Shown here one piece after another: positions 18,868 through 28,636 of a DNA stretch of 64,000 nt (within the stretch, counting starts at the first letter, position 1; every line of letters begins with the position of its first letter). The stretch is taken from NCBI GenBank assembly GCA_022823605.1, contig JAJEHS010000005.1, positions 62,001 through 126,000 on the forward strand, read 5' to 3'. Source of the stretch: Paracoccaceae bacterium. GTDB lineage: Bacteria; Pseudomonadota; Alphaproteobacteria; Rhodobacterales; Rhodobacteraceae. The position numbers and the translations under genes are program-made. The notes under the pieces were generated by a model. That model was not told where the DNA came from, did not search any database, and saw nothing but the letters and a program-made list of their open reading frames with translations.

Positions 18868-19983
18868 ATGAAATTTAGTATGGGGGTAGATGTATTGGAC
18901 CAGGTGGCAACCCAGGTTCAATCGATAACTATCCAAAACGCAGTATCCCCTATTGATTCATTTGTACGTATTGAGGTGGGGACCTCAACGGCTAAATTTA
19001 CAACAACTGACAGAACTTGTGAACTTCAGGTTACGGCCCCCATATATGCCGAGCAAGAGGGATCGCTAACCGTTTCGGCCAAAACGCTTTCACAAATTGC
19101 CAAGGCACTTGATAAATCCGAAACATGCAGTTTGAAATTTGATGCCGTAACCCTGAAACTGACTGTTACTTCCGGTTCTTCCTATTACGAGCTGCAAACA
19201 TTGCCCGCCGAGGACTTCCCTGAATTGACTAACGAGGAATTTGACGGTTCCTTCAGCATGGATGCCAATGATCTTATCAAACTACTCGATACGACAAAAT
19301 TTGCGATTTCCAGGGCTGACCAAAGAAAATATCTGAAAGGTGTTTTTCTAAATGTCGCCAAGAAAAAGGAAGAGGAATGTTTTGATGCCGTAGCGACCGA
19401 TGGTTTCAAGATGGCACTTTATTCAGCTCCCAAACCGGAAAATATTGGTGATTTCAAGGGGGTGATCATTCCTGAAAAAACGGTCAATACAATTACCAGG
19501 TATTTTGAACATAAGGGATTGGTAACCATCTATTACACGGAGCAGAAAATACGGTTTGTCAGTGATGGCAAGCAGTTGACGTCGCTTCTCATCAGTGGAG
19601 ATTTTCCCTCTTACCACAGGTTGATTCCGCAGGATACCAATCTTGTTATGTCCTTGAATATCGAAGAGCTGTTACAGTCTTTAAGGAAAGTCCTTACCGT
19701 ATCGTCGGATCCAAATGAGGCTGTCGTCCTGACCCTGACCCCAGACAAGCTCAAACTCAAGGTTACATCCATGGGAAGAGGCATAGCCGAAACGGAGATG
19801 CCTGTATCGTATCCAGGTGATACCCTTGTCCTGAAGTTTGTATCCAGCCATCTCAGTGGTGCTTTGGAGGTGTTGGGCAGTGGAATGGCTGTATTCACCA
19901 TAAATGACGGAAGCACGGCAATCAAATTACGCAAGGAAGGTGATAACAATGCCTTGTTTGTAATTATGCCTCAAACCGTCTGA
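18868..19983 (+). CDS. dnaN: DNA polymerase III beta subunit (sliding clamp)
   Basis: DnaN forms the ring that holds polymerase III on DNA. The 371-residue protein has the threefold clamp pattern: VSAKTLSQIAKAL in the first domain, FAISRADQRKYLKGVFLN at the start of the second, a third domain with VSYPGDTLVLKF, and the ending FVIMPQTV. AGGAG-like bases lie in front of the ATG. It follows dnaA by 49 nt. Confidence 0.96.
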   Translation: MKFSMGVDVLDQVATQVQSITIQNAVSPIDSFVRIEVGTSTAKFTTTDRTCELQVTAPIYAEQEGSLTVSAKTLSQIAKALDKSETCSLKFDAVTLKLTVTSGSSYYELQTLPAEDFPELTNEEFDGSFSMDANDLIKLLDTTKFAISRADQRKYLKGVFLNVAKKKEEECFDAVATDGFKMALYSAPKPENIGDFKGVIIPEKTVNTITRYFEHKGLVTIYYTEQKIRFVSDGKQLTSLLISGDFPSYHRLIPQDTNLVMSLNIEELLQSLRKVLTVSSDPNEAVVLTLTPDKLKLKVTSMGRGIAETEMPVSYPGDTLVLKFVSSHLSGALEVLGSGMAVFTINDGSTAIKLRKEGDNNALFVIMPQTV

Positions 19984-20046
19984 CACATAGTCCTGATTTT
20001 ACATAGGTTTGCTTGCTTGAACCTTTTGCAATTTACATAACAAGAT

Positions 20047-21147
20047 TTGACTCCCTTCAATATCTCCAATTTAGGTTTACGAAATTTTCGCTGCTTTGAT
20101 AGCCTGGATCTTGAAGACCTGAGACAGGTTGTAATTCTTGTTGGCAAAAATGGTTCCGGCAAGACGACCATTCTTGAGGCCCTGTCACTATTCTCGCCCG
20201 GCAAGGGGTTGAGGAGTGCCCAATCTGAAGACCTGAAACCATACGGTTTGTCAGTTCCATGGCGGGTAAAAGCATCATTTGAAATCAATCCTGCCGAAAT
20301 ATTATGGCTGGAAACCCATCTTGGCGAGGAAAAGACAAGAAAAGTCCTGATCAATGACAAGCCATCACGTCAGATCGAATTAAACAAAATCCTGAAGGTC
20401 ATCTGGATTACTCCCTTGATGGATCGCTTGTGGGTCGAGGGACCGGAAGGTCGCAGGAAGTTTCTGGATCGCCTGGTCATGGGATTTTATCCCGAACACC
20501 CGACTTTGATCAACAAATATACCAGAGCCTTGCGGGAAAGAAACCTTTTGCTGAGGGAGCGAAACAATGAGCAATCATGGTTCAATGCCGTAGAAGCCCA
20601 AATGGCTAGTTTAGCAGTTCAAATTACCAAACACCGTCTGGCGACCCTGGAACATCTCAATCATTTTCAATCCTTCAATTCGAACCTTTTTCCAGCTGCC
20701 AATCTAACCCTGTTTCACACCTACCCTAAAAACGAGGTTCTGGACCTGACCAATGAAGATATCATGCGGGAATGGTGGGCACGGAACAGAAACAGAGATT
20801 TGACCATCGGCAAGACGTTGGAGGGGCCTCACAAGGCTGATTTGAAGGTTGTTCACTCACTTTCCGGTCGGCCTGCCCAATCCTGCTCTACCGGTGAACA
20901 GAAACTGGTTCTTCTTTCAATTGTAATCGGGAATGCACGGGCCATTGCCGAATCCTTTGGCAAACCACCCATATTGCTGTTTGATGAAGTGGTTGCACAC
21001 CTTGATCCCAAGCATCGGGCTGTCCTCATTGCCGAAATTACAAACCTGCAATCCCAAATATTCATGACTGGAACTGAGGCTGACCTGTTTCCGGAAGTCG
21101 GGACGGATGCCTATATTATCAATACGACAGACCTGATAAAAAACTGA
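20047..21147 (+). CDS. recF: DNA replication and repair protein RecF
   Basis: RecF helps load RecA at single-strand gaps. Start is TTG at 20047. Walker A is VGKNGSGKTTILEAL (around residues 35-49), the ABC-type signature is STGEQKLVLLSIVI, and Walker B is PILLFDEVVAHLD. The N-terminal LRNFRCFDSLDL motif is also typical. The 366-residue length is normal. gyrB, often next in line, is absent; the next genes run on the opposite strand. Confidence 0.95.
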   Translation: MTPFNISNLGLRNFRCFDSLDLEDLRQVVILVGKNGSGKTTILEALSLFSPGKGLRSAQSEDLKPYGLSVPWRVKASFEINPAEILWLETHLGEEKTRKVLINDKPSRQIELNKILKVIWITPLMDRLWVEGPEGRRKFLDRLVMGFYPEHPTLINKYTRALRERNLLLRERNNEQSWFNAVEAQMASLAVQITKHRLATLEHLNHFQSFNSNLFPAANLTLFHTYPKNEVLDLTNEDIMREWWARNRNRDLTIGKTLEGPHKADLKVVHSLSGRPAQSCSTGEQKLVLLSIVIGNARAIAESFGKPPILLFDEVVAHLDPKHRAVLIAEITNLQSQIFMTGTEADLFPEVGTDAYIINTTDLIKN

Positions 21148-21229
21148 CCGTAATTAACCAATCAGGTCTCCAAAAATAGTTAAGGAAACATAAAAATTGT
21201 AAATTTTTGAAATATACTGAACGATAAAT

Positions 21230-21871
21230 CTACTCGTAAGGTGGTTGTGGCACCCTTCTGGCAACAAACAGACCGATCACTTCAATATGTGGAAAGATCC
21301 TTTGTAAGGCAATCTCCATACCTTTAAAATGACTACCGGTAGTCAATACGTCATCAACAATTATTGCTCTTGTGGTATTATCTGGAATCATGTTTGAGTT
21401 AACAGCATAATTTTCTGCCCTTTGTTCAGGATTTGGTCTTTGTTCCTGAGTTTGGTGATCTGCTTCTCTATTTTCATTTTGGGTAATACAGTTGCAAATA
21501 TTTGTGTCTGTATGGGATATTTCCTTTGCAATATTCAAGGCATCTTCAATTCTTGAATCATAGTTTGGATCTGTCTTGACTTTTGAAGGTGGGGTAGGAA
21601 CCCAAATACAATTACTTCGACAACGTTTCATGTATGGGGCAATTAATTTTCCAACCTTTTTAATTGCCTTAATCTTGTATTTCCATTGGGGAGTTCCTTT
21701 GGTAGACATATCCTTTTTGAAGTTGAGGATGAGTTGATTTGTATCACTAAAATTCCAGTCCTCTTTAGCTGTATATTCTCCAAAATAAAAACATTTGTCA
21801 TTTTCCCTAAGATAGGAATGATCTTCTATGCTCTCCTTATCAATTTTGCTTAGGCGAGGTTTTAGGGACAA
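21230..21871 (-). CDS. Phosphoribosyltransferase-like toxin (PsyrT/ShosT-like)
   Basis: This is a 213-residue protein with a TTG start whose first codons overlap the end of the DprA-like gene by 10 nt. It has a type I phosphoribosyltransferase signature, AIIVDDVLTTGSH, with the PRPP loop DDVLTTG at 173-179, and WVPTPPSKVKTDPNYDSRIED near 90-110, typical of a PRTase clade found beside DprA-like genes. It lacks the N-terminal zinc finger of competence ComFC. In the PsyrTA/ShosTA systems the PRTase is a toxin that upsets nucleotide metabolism and the DprA-like partner is the antitoxin. Assignment rests on the pairing and motifs. Confidence 0.72.
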   Translation of the reverse strand: MSLKPRLSKIDKESIEDHSYLRENDKCFYFGEYTAKEDWNFSDTNQLILNFKKDMSTKGTPQWKYKIKAIKKVGKLIAPYMKRCRSNCIWVPTPPSKVKTDPNYDSRIEDALNIAKEISHTDTNICNCITQNENREADHQTQEQRPNPEQRAENYAVNSNMIPDNTTRAIIVDDVLTTGSHFKGMEIALQRIFPHIEVIGLFVARRVPQPPYE

Positions 21872-22749
21872 AGGACTTCCCTGATTTCGTCATAATTTTT
21901 TACCCTTAATGCTCCCAATTCGGCGAATTTCCTCGGCCAAGTGAGATTTGGGTTCCGAAAACAGTTGTCCAGAATGAACAATTTTCTTTTTTGTGCTATT
22001 GCTGCACGTGCCTGAACCAAAGTACCTGAAGTTTCCCCGGCTTCTACAATTATTGTAGCTTGGGACATGGCTGACATGAGTTTGTTCCTTTCAGGAAAAA
22101 ACCATTTGTTTTGTCTAGGGTTTTGCTTGGAGTATCTGACAAAAGGAACCTGACTGACAATCAAGAAATATTTCCTTAAATGTTCTTGCAGCTTTTTATT
22201 TTCTTTGGGGTAATTTTCTGACAAGGGCGTACCAATGACGGCCATGGTTCTTCCATTGTTATCCAAAGCGGTTAGGTGGGCTTCGGTATCAATTCCCTTT
22301 GCCAAACCCGAGATGATCGTGAAATCATCTTTGATCAGGTGCTTTACTAGCTTTCGGGCTCTCAGTTTGCCTTCCTCGGTGGGTTGTCTGGTTCCAACTA
22401 TTGCCACAGATGGGGAACTGGCAAGTTCCCAGTTTCCTTGAAAATATAATAACTCTACAGGATGTACGGCATCCCTGAGTTTTTCGGGATAATCAAGTGT
22501 TCCATAAATCCTGATACCAAACCTGCCTATTTCTGCTTTGTTTGCTATTGAAGTGGCTTTGGCTTCATATTCCTCCGCAGTTTCCGAATTGACAAAGTCG
22601 GAGGGGACAGAATTAGGTGAGAATTGGAATTTTTTGGCCAAGCTTTTGAAACTTGTACCCCATTTATCCCATAAGGCTTCATAAGCTCCCATTTCCCTCA
22701 TTGGGCGGATATAGGGAAGGAAATCATCGAACAAGGAGTTATGGGTCAC
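21862..22749 (-). CDS. DprA-like protein (PsyrA/ShosA-like antitoxin)
   Basis: This 295-residue protein has the DprA Rossmann-type core: VAIVGTRQPTEEG (115-127), IISGLAKGIDTEAHLTAL (145-162), AVIGTPLSENYPKEN, FFPERNKLMSAMS (217-229) and IIVEAGETSGTL. A helical N-terminal segment of about 70 residues replaces the SAM domain seen in many housekeeping DprA proteins, and the C-terminal DML1 domain is missing. It overlaps and precedes the PRTase gene, the arrangement expected of a two-gene toxin-antitoxin or defence unit (PsyrTA/ShosTA). A housekeeping DprA could lie elsewhere in the genome; this copy is probably not it. Confidence 0.75.
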   Translation of the reverse strand: MTHNSLFDDFLPYIRPMREMGAYEALWDKWGTSFKSLAKKFQFSPNSVPSDFVNSETAEEYEAKATSIANKAEIGRFGIRIYGTLDYPEKLRDAVHPVELLYFQGNWELASSPSVAIVGTRQPTEEGKLRARKLVKHLIKDDFTIISGLAKGIDTEAHLTALDNNGRTMAVIGTPLSENYPKENKKLQEHLRKYFLIVSQVPFVRYSKQNPRQNKWFFPERNKLMSAMSQATIIVEAGETSGTLVQARAAIAQKRKLFILDNCFRNPNLTWPRKFAELGALRVKNYDEIREVLCP

Positions 22750-22943
22750 AATACCACGAAATTAATTTAACTTTTCAGATACCAAATCTTTGGCTTATTT
22801 TACCACTATAATTTTTTGGTTTTCATGATCAAGTCATGAGATCTGATCATGAGTCAAGGTAATAATCGATTTAGTGTACAAGTCACCAAATTTAGACCAA
22901 TTTATATAACTTAATTTTTACGATCAGGTCTGGAATTCATTGG

Positions 22944-25382
22944 CTAGAGTTGCCGCAAAACCCCGTTTGTAGCCTTGGTAACCCGCTGCTCTATATCATT
23001 GGTCAACTGGCTGATGAAATTTTCCTGATCCTTGGATTCTTCGGGATAGAATTTAATCCTGAAGGCAAGTGATTTATGGCCACTGGAAAACTGCTTTTCA
23101 GCTTGCGGGCCACTGAATTCATCAAAGATATGAACGGAATGGATTTGGTTGCGATAGGAAGAACCATTGATCGCCCTAGTAATGTCTGAAGCTTCAACCT
23201 GATCGACCACAATAAATGAAAAATCCCTTTCGATGGGTTGGAGATCATTGATCCTAATCGGGTCCCTGGTTATTTTGGATTTCCTGGAGAAAGGTATTTT
23301 CTCAAGGAGTAGCGAAAAGCATACCACCTTGCCACTGATTTTGAGTTTTCTCTTGACCTTTGGATGGAGTTCACCATACCATCCCAGCGGATCACCGGGC
23401 TTCAGAAAGACACCCCCTGTTCTGGCTGGGTGATGTCCAGCTTGCTGATGCCTTTCCAATCGAAACCGTGTTCCCTTTCCAATCGCATTGAGCAGCAGTT
23501 CCAAATCCGCCTTGGCATCAAACAAATCCACATCCCTGTTCTGGGCATGGGGAGAAAGGGAATCTACTGACCCTACCAAAACGCCACACACCTGAATATT
23601 TTGCTGCTCTGGGTCTGGACCATGAAATACCGGTCCGATTTCAAACAGGGCCAAATCATTGTTTCCCCGGGCCTGATTCTTGACCACAGCTTTCAAAAGG
23701 CCTGGCAACAGATCTGGACGCATGACATCCATTTCCGATGATATCGGATTTTCGAGGTTTACAAGTGGGGTACTCCCTTGAAAATATTCAGCTGTTTCGC
23801 GATCAACGAAGGAATAGGTTACACATTCATTATAGCCCAAATTAGCCATGGTTCTGCGGGCAATCTGCTCACGTTTCTGCAATTGGGTCAGGGTTGAACT
23901 GGTAATTTTAATTGTCGGTGAGGGGAGAGGTGAACCCATTAGCCTGGTGAGTGAAGCCAATCTTCCAATCTCCTCGACAAGATCAATTTCACCACCAATA
24001 TCCGGTCTCCAGCTTGGTATCTCGGCATTTATGTAATCACCATCCAGCACAGGCTTGAATCCAAGCTTTTCTAGAAATTCCACCTGATCGGTAACTTCAA
24101 TTCCCATGCCAATAAGTTTTTCGGTACGATCCTTGTGAATTCTGAGACTTCTCGCAACAGTGGGTTCCTTGCCATCGTATATGATATCGGATGGAACACC
24201 TCCACAAAGATCAAGAATCATACTTGTTGCCAAATCCAGACCAACTTGGGTAAAGGCAGGATCCACTCCCCTTTCAAACCTGTATCGGGCATCAGAAGTA
24301 ATTTTCAATTTCCGGCCTGTTTCGGCAACCAGGATTGGGTCCCAAAGGGCACTCTCGACAAATACGTTGACAGTTTCGTCAGTACACCCAGTTGCCTCAC
24401 CACCCATGATACCTGCAATGCTTTCCGGGCCCTCGTCATCAGAAATAATCATCATTCCTTTCTGGAATTCATGGGTTTCACCATCAAGGGCGGTTATGGT
24501 TTCACCACCTTTGGCAAAATGAATTCTCAGATTACCCTGAACCTTGTCGGCATCAAAGGCATGGAGTGGGCGATTGTGTTCATAAGTGATGTAGTTGGTA
24601 ATATCGACCAATATTGAAATCGGTCGCAATCCGATTACCTTCAAGCGCTTTTGCAACCACTGGGGTGAAGGGCCATTCTTCACTCCCCTGATCATTCGAC
24701 CCATGAATAATGGACATCCTGCCATCTGGGTATCATTATCGATATTGATACCGATGGAAGATTCAAATTCACCATTTATGGTGGGAAAATCCACATCCTT
24801 GAGTGTACCCATCCCACGTGCTGCCAAGTCCCGGGCAATACCTCTTATACCAAGGGCATCGGGTCGATTTGGCGTAACGGCAATTTCAACGACGGTTTCA
24901 TTCAAGCCGAAGATATCCGAGAATTTTGTACCAAGAGGAGTATCAGAAGGTAAGTCAATTATTCCGTCATGCTCATCTGAGATTTCCATTTCCCTTTCCG
25001 AACAAAGCATGCCATAACTTTCAACACCTCGAATAACTCCCTTTTTCAATTCAATACCTGAACCAGGAATAAAGGAGCCCAGGGGTGCATAAATACCAAT
25101 CAGACCGGTTCGGGCATTGGGTGCACCACAAACCGCCTGGACAAATTCGGATTTACCATCGGTTCCATCGGGCCAAACTTCCAGTGTACAGACCTTGAGC
25201 CGGTCAGCATTCGGGTGCTGTTTTGCTTCCTTGACCCTACAAACAGTAAAGTCCTTGTACACATCGCCCGGATTCTCGACACTTTCCACCTCAAGACCAA
25301 GATCAGTCAGTGCATCGGTTATTTCGTCCAGAGTACATTCCGTATCTAGGTGATCCTTGAGCCATCCAAGTGAAAATTTCAT
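22944..25382 (-). CDS. pheT: Phenylalanyl-tRNA synthetase beta subunit
   Basis: PheT pairs with PheS to charge tRNA-Phe. The 812-residue chain opens MKFSLGWLKDHLDTECTLDE and contains the tRNA-binding OB fold (CRVKEAKQHPNADRLKVC), the B3/B4 editing region, B5 (LVEEIGRL area) and the C-terminal anticodon-binding FDX-ACB domain (LQPIERDFSFIVVDQV to the end). Unusually, no pheS precedes it: the upstream side is an intergenic region and then pyk on the other strand. pheS must be elsewhere. Confidence 0.96.
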   Translation of the reverse strand: MKFSLGWLKDHLDTECTLDEITDALTDLGLEVESVENPGDVYKDFTVCRVKEAKQHPNADRLKVCTLEVWPDGTDGKSEFVQAVCGAPNARTGLIGIYAPLGSFIPGSGIELKKGVIRGVESYGMLCSEREMEISDEHDGIIDLPSDTPLGTKFSDIFGLNETVVEIAVTPNRPDALGIRGIARDLAARGMGTLKDVDFPTINGEFESSIGINIDNDTQMAGCPLFMGRMIRGVKNGPSPQWLQKRLKVIGLRPISILVDITNYITYEHNRPLHAFDADKVQGNLRIHFAKGGETITALDGETHEFQKGMMIISDDEGPESIAGIMGGEATGCTDETVNVFVESALWDPILVAETGRKLKITSDARYRFERGVDPAFTQVGLDLATSMILDLCGGVPSDIIYDGKEPTVARSLRIHKDRTEKLIGMGIEVTDQVEFLEKLGFKPVLDGDYINAEIPSWRPDIGGEIDLVEEIGRLASLTRLMGSPLPSPTIKITSSTLTQLQKREQIARRTMANLGYNECVTYSFVDRETAEYFQGSTPLVNLENPISSEMDVMRPDLLPGLLKAVVKNQARGNNDLALFEIGPVFHGPDPEQQNIQVCGVLVGSVDSLSPHAQNRDVDLFDAKADLELLLNAIGKGTRFRLERHQQAGHHPARTGGVFLKPGDPLGWYGELHPKVKRKLKISGKVVCFSLLLEKIPFSRKSKITRDPIRINDLQPIERDFSFIVVDQVEASDITRAINGSSYRNQIHSVHIFDEFSGPQAEKQFSSGHKSLAFRIKFYPEESKDQENFISQLTNDIEQRVTKATNGVLRQL

Positions 25383-25620
25383 TTTGCCTTAACCCTGCCC
25401 ATCTTCCACGAATCCCATGAGGCAATTTGTACCTGGAATTCAATCAAGTGAAAATTGCTCAAAATAGATAGTGCGAATTGTTGAAAAAGTAAGGTTGAAA
25501 ATGGAATTGGCAGATTTTAATTCCATTACAAGACAATTTAGCAGCAGTTGACACTCTTATGTTGTGGTGACATGTTGCAATAGTATCCCGATAAATCTAG
25601 AATACCCGTAAATTTATATA

Positions 25621-25639
25621 ATGCCCTCCTGTTGGGCAT
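25621..25639 (+). promoter_or_regulatory. Small hairpin in the pyk leader
   Basis: ATGCCC and GGGCAT (25621-25626 and 25634-25639) form a 6-bp stem with a 7-base loop, 18 nt before the TTG start of pyk. There is no T run. It may affect translation, but the stem is short and could be chance. Confidence 0.2.
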
Positions 25640-25657
25640 TCCTGTAAGGAAAACACA

Positions 25658-27079
25658 TTGAAAAGATCACGTAATCTGAAAATAGTGGCCACTCTTGGTC
25701 CGGCCTCAAGCAGTTATTCTGCAATAAAGGAGATGTTTGTAGCCGGTGCCGACGTATTCCGTTTGAACATGAGCCATGGGGATCACAAAACAATCACGAA
25801 ATTGCATGGCGTCATCAGGGACATTGAAAGCGAGTTCAAGAGACCGATTGGGATACTTGCCGACCTGCAAGGCCCAAAACTCAGAATAGGAACCTTCAGC
25901 AAGGGCAAGGAAATACTTGAGGAGGGTGATCGGTTTCGTCTTGATTTGGACCCCTCCGAAGGTGATAAAACCAGGGTTTGCCTGCCACATCCGGAGATTT
26001 TCAAGGCCATCAGACCCAATTCCACCCTGCTCGTCAATGATGGTAAAATCAGGCTTGAAGTCATGTCTTGCGGCAAGGATTTCGCCGAGGTAAAAGTTGT
26101 TGAGGGAGGAGAGATCTCAGGTCACAAGGGGGTAAATGTACCCGATGTCATACTCCCTCTGGCAGCCCTTTCAAGTAAAGACCGCAGTGATTTGCAATTT
26201 GCCTGTGAATTGGGAGTGGATTGGCTGGCCTTGTCTTTTGTTCAAAGCAGCGCGGATGTAAAGGAAGCCAGAGCTCTCGTCAAGGGTAGGGCGGCGATTA
26301 TGACCAAGGTGGAGAAACCGGCTGCAATCGACCAGTTTGATGAAATTCTTGATGCTTCCGATGGGATCATGATTGCTCGGGGTGATTTGGGTGTAGAATT
26401 GCCAATCCATACCGTGCCTCCCATCCAGAAACGCCTTATCAGGAAATGCCGAGGGGAAGCCAAACCTGTAATCGTGGCCACGCAGATGCTGGAAAGCATG
26501 ATAAATAGTTCCACACCGACAAGGGCCGAAGTATCGGATGTCGCAACAGCAATTTATGAAGGGGCTGATGCCGTGATGTTGTCAGCAGAATCTGCAGTTG
26601 GCAAATATCCGGTCGAATCCATTCAGACCATGAACAATGTTGCCATATCTGTCGAGAAGGATCCCACCTACTGGCAAGTCCTTGAGGCTTCTCGAACCGG
26701 AATTAGGAAAACGATTCCAGATGCGATAACCCTCGCTGCCCGGCAAATTGCCGAAACCACAGATGTCAAGGCCATTTGCTGTTTTACCCACTCAGGTACC
26801 ACGGCCAGATTGGTATCTCGGGAAAAACCCAAGGTTCCAATTATTATCATGACGCCATTTGAAAAATATGCCAGGAGATTATGCTTGGTTTGGGGTGGTC
26901 ATTGTGAAATTACCGACAAGGCGTTGGGATTTGATGATGCCGTGGAAATAGCTACTTCAGTGGCAAGGTTTGCAGATTTTGGCCAGGGAGATGACCAGAT
27001 CATCATTACAGCCGGTGTGCCGTTTAATGTATCGGGTTCCACCAATATAGTTCAGGTCGCCAAAATCGGCTTGAGTTGA
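25658..27079 (+). CDS. pyk: Pyruvate kinase
   Basis: The enzyme makes ATP and pyruvate from phosphoenolpyruvate, the last step of glycolysis. The TTG start at 25658 follows GTAAGGAAA. Motifs: KIVATLGPASSS at the N-terminus, FRLNMSHGD, the metal/substrate site IMTKVEKPAAI, MIARGDLGVELP, and TRAEVSDVATAIYEGADAVMLSAESAVGKYP. The 473-residue length is usual for the alphaproteobacterial form. It is convergent with galU, with only 10 nt between the stops. Confidence 0.96.
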   Translation: MKRSRNLKIVATLGPASSSYSAIKEMFVAGADVFRLNMSHGDHKTITKLHGVIRDIESEFKRPIGILADLQGPKLRIGTFSKGKEILEEGDRFRLDLDPSEGDKTRVCLPHPEIFKAIRPNSTLLVNDGKIRLEVMSCGKDFAEVKVVEGGEISGHKGVNVPDVILPLAALSSKDRSDLQFACELGVDWLALSFVQSSADVKEARALVKGRAAIMTKVEKPAAIDQFDEILDASDGIMIARGDLGVELPIHTVPPIQKRLIRKCRGEAKPVIVATQMLESMINSSTPTRAEVSDVATAIYEGADAVMLSAESAVGKYPVESIQTMNNVAISVEKDPTYWQVLEASRTGIRKTIPDAITLAARQIAETTDVKAICCFTHSGTTARLVSREKPKVPIIIMTPFEKYARRLCLVWGGHCEITDKALGFDDAVEIATSVARFADFGQGDDQIIITAGVPFNVSGSTNIVQVAKIGLS

Positions 27080-27089
27080 GCAGGAGGAA

Positions 27090-27968
27090 TCAGGTTAAAT
27101 CTAGGGATTTAAGAAATTCCTGCAGATTGTCCTTGAGTTCAGGTCGTTGGAGGGCCAACGAGATTCCAGCCTGCAGGAATCCCAGTTTGCTACCACAATC
27201 AAACCTTTGACCTTCGAAGACAAAGCCGAAAACACCTGGATTGGTGCTTGCTTCACTGGCGATGGCCTCGGTAATCTGGATTTCTCCCTTGGTATCGGGT
27301 TGCGTCTTCGCCAGCACATCAAAAATTCTGGGAGTAAGAATATACCGTCCAATAATGGCCAGATCAGAGGGAGCCTCTTCCTTGGCGGGCTTTTCGACCA
27401 TCCCCTTCAGGCGAAGGACTTTGCCCTCGGAAGTTTCAGGTTCAACGATACCGTAATTCGAAACCTTGTCCCAGGAAACCCTGGAGAGACCAACCATGGT
27501 ACCACCAAGGTGCTCATATGCAGCAATCATCTGGCCGAGGACAGGTTCTTCCGAAATTATCACATCATCAGTCAGTATGACCGCAAAGGGTTCATCGCCG
27601 ATCAAATGCTTGGCACACCAAATTGCATGCCCCAGCCCCTTGGGATAATGTTGTCTGACATAGGCAATCGTTCCACTGTCAAGTGTGGTTTCTTGTACGA
27701 TACTGAGTAAATCCGGATTACCTTTCTCCCGAAGGTGGTTTTCCAGAATGGGTGAGTGATCGAAGTAATCTTCCAGTGCTCCTTTCCCTCTGGAAGTTAC
27801 AAAAATGAATTCCTCGATACCCGAGGTTCTTGCCTCGTCCAATGTATATTGGATCAGCGGTCGATCCACAAGTGTCATGATCTCTTTGGGAATGGATTTC
27901 GTCGCAGGCAAAAACCTTGTTCCAAGCCCGGCAACCGGGAAGATGGCCTTTTTGACTTTTGTCATCAT
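27090..27968 (-). CDS. galU: UTP-glucose-1-phosphate uridylyltransferase
   Basis: GalU makes UDP-glucose for envelope polysaccharides. The N-terminus carries the nucleotidyltransferase motif FPVAGLGTRFLPATKSIPKE, then PLIQYTLDEARTSGI, FAVILTDDVI with the metal Asp, and MVEKPAKEEAPSDLAIIGRYIL. The 292-residue length is normal. Confidence 0.95.
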   Translation of the reverse strand: MMTKVKKAIFPVAGLGTRFLPATKSIPKEIMTLVDRPLIQYTLDEARTSGIEEFIFVTSRGKGALEDYFDHSPILENHLREKGNPDLLSIVQETTLDSGTIAYVRQHYPKGLGHAIWCAKHLIGDEPFAVILTDDVIISEEPVLGQMIAAYEHLGGTMVGLSRVSWDKVSNYGIVEPETSEGKVLRLKGMVEKPAKEEAPSDLAIIGRYILTPRIFDVLAKTQPDTKGEIQITEAIASEASTNPGVFGFVFEGQRFDCGSKLGFLQAGISLALQRPELKDNLQEFLKSLDLT

Positions 27969-28055
27969 TAAACGTATCCTTTACCCTGCAACGGAGTTAT
28001 CAAATTTCTGCCAGTACCGAAACAATATTTTGAACAACTGTTTATTCCTCAACCC

Positions 28056-28634
28056 ATGTCTCCCAAAGTTCCCCTGCTGTTTTTGATTTCCGGCTTGCCA
28101 AGAACCGGTAAAAACAGGGCAGGAGCAATTTTATCAAAATATTTCAAAGGGGATCACTTTGCCCTTTCCGATATATTGAAGAAAGAAACCCACAAATATT
28201 ACGGATTATCCGAAGATTTATCCATCTTTCACTTTGAGAATAACAAGGATGTACCGAACGAAGCATTTGATGGATTAACCCCCAGAGAGGCATATATAAA
28301 TTACAGTGAAACGATAATCAAACCCAAATTTGGTAAATCCCATCTCGGGGAACTTGTACTCAAAAGGGTCATCAACAACAAGAATAAACGGAAACCTTCG
28401 ATAATTTCCGGAGTGGGTTTTATTGAGGAGGTTTTGCCCTTGATTAATTGTACCGGACCGGAACATACTATTCATTTGATCATAACCAGGGATGATTATC
28501 AGCAACCCCAGCTGGTCGATAGTCGTCAAACCCTAGGCTTGAAGGGCAAGGGTGTAGCTGAATTGACAATAGGACCGGCAGATGAAATTGATTTTATAGC
28601 CAGGGTTGAACGTTTCATCAGTCAACACTTTTGA
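28056..28634 (+). CDS. P-loop kinase resembling deoxynucleoside-monophosphate kinase
   Basis: A 192-residue protein with an N-terminal nucleotide-binding loop LISGLPRTGKNRAG (around 9-22) and the segment GLTPREAYINYSETIIKPKFG, which recalls phage-type dNMP kinases, where the Asp/Glu-Arg patch binds the nucleotide. These convert dNMPs to dNDPs. It is a possible phage or plasmid-derived gene at the left edge of the accessory region, next to a primase gene. Function not certain. Confidence 0.55.
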   Translation: MSPKVPLLFLISGLPRTGKNRAGAILSKYFKGDHFALSDILKKETHKYYGLSEDLSIFHFENNKDVPNEAFDGLTPREAYINYSETIIKPKFGKSHLGELVLKRVINNKNKRKPSIISGVGFIEEVLPLINCTGPEHTIHLIITRDDYQQPQLVDSRQTLGLKGKGVAELTIGPADEIDFIARVERFISQHF

Positions 28635-28636
28635 TG

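Noticed and set aside
21130-21168. Inverted repeat GACCTGAT / ATCAGGTC after recF
   Set aside because: Only 8 bp with a 23-base loop, starting inside the recF coding end, and no T run; not a convincing terminator.
21230-22749. Competence genes comF and dprA
   Set aside because: The PRTase has no ComFC zinc finger, the DprA-like protein lacks the usual terminal domains, and the genes overlap as a pair, which fits a toxin-antitoxin unit better.
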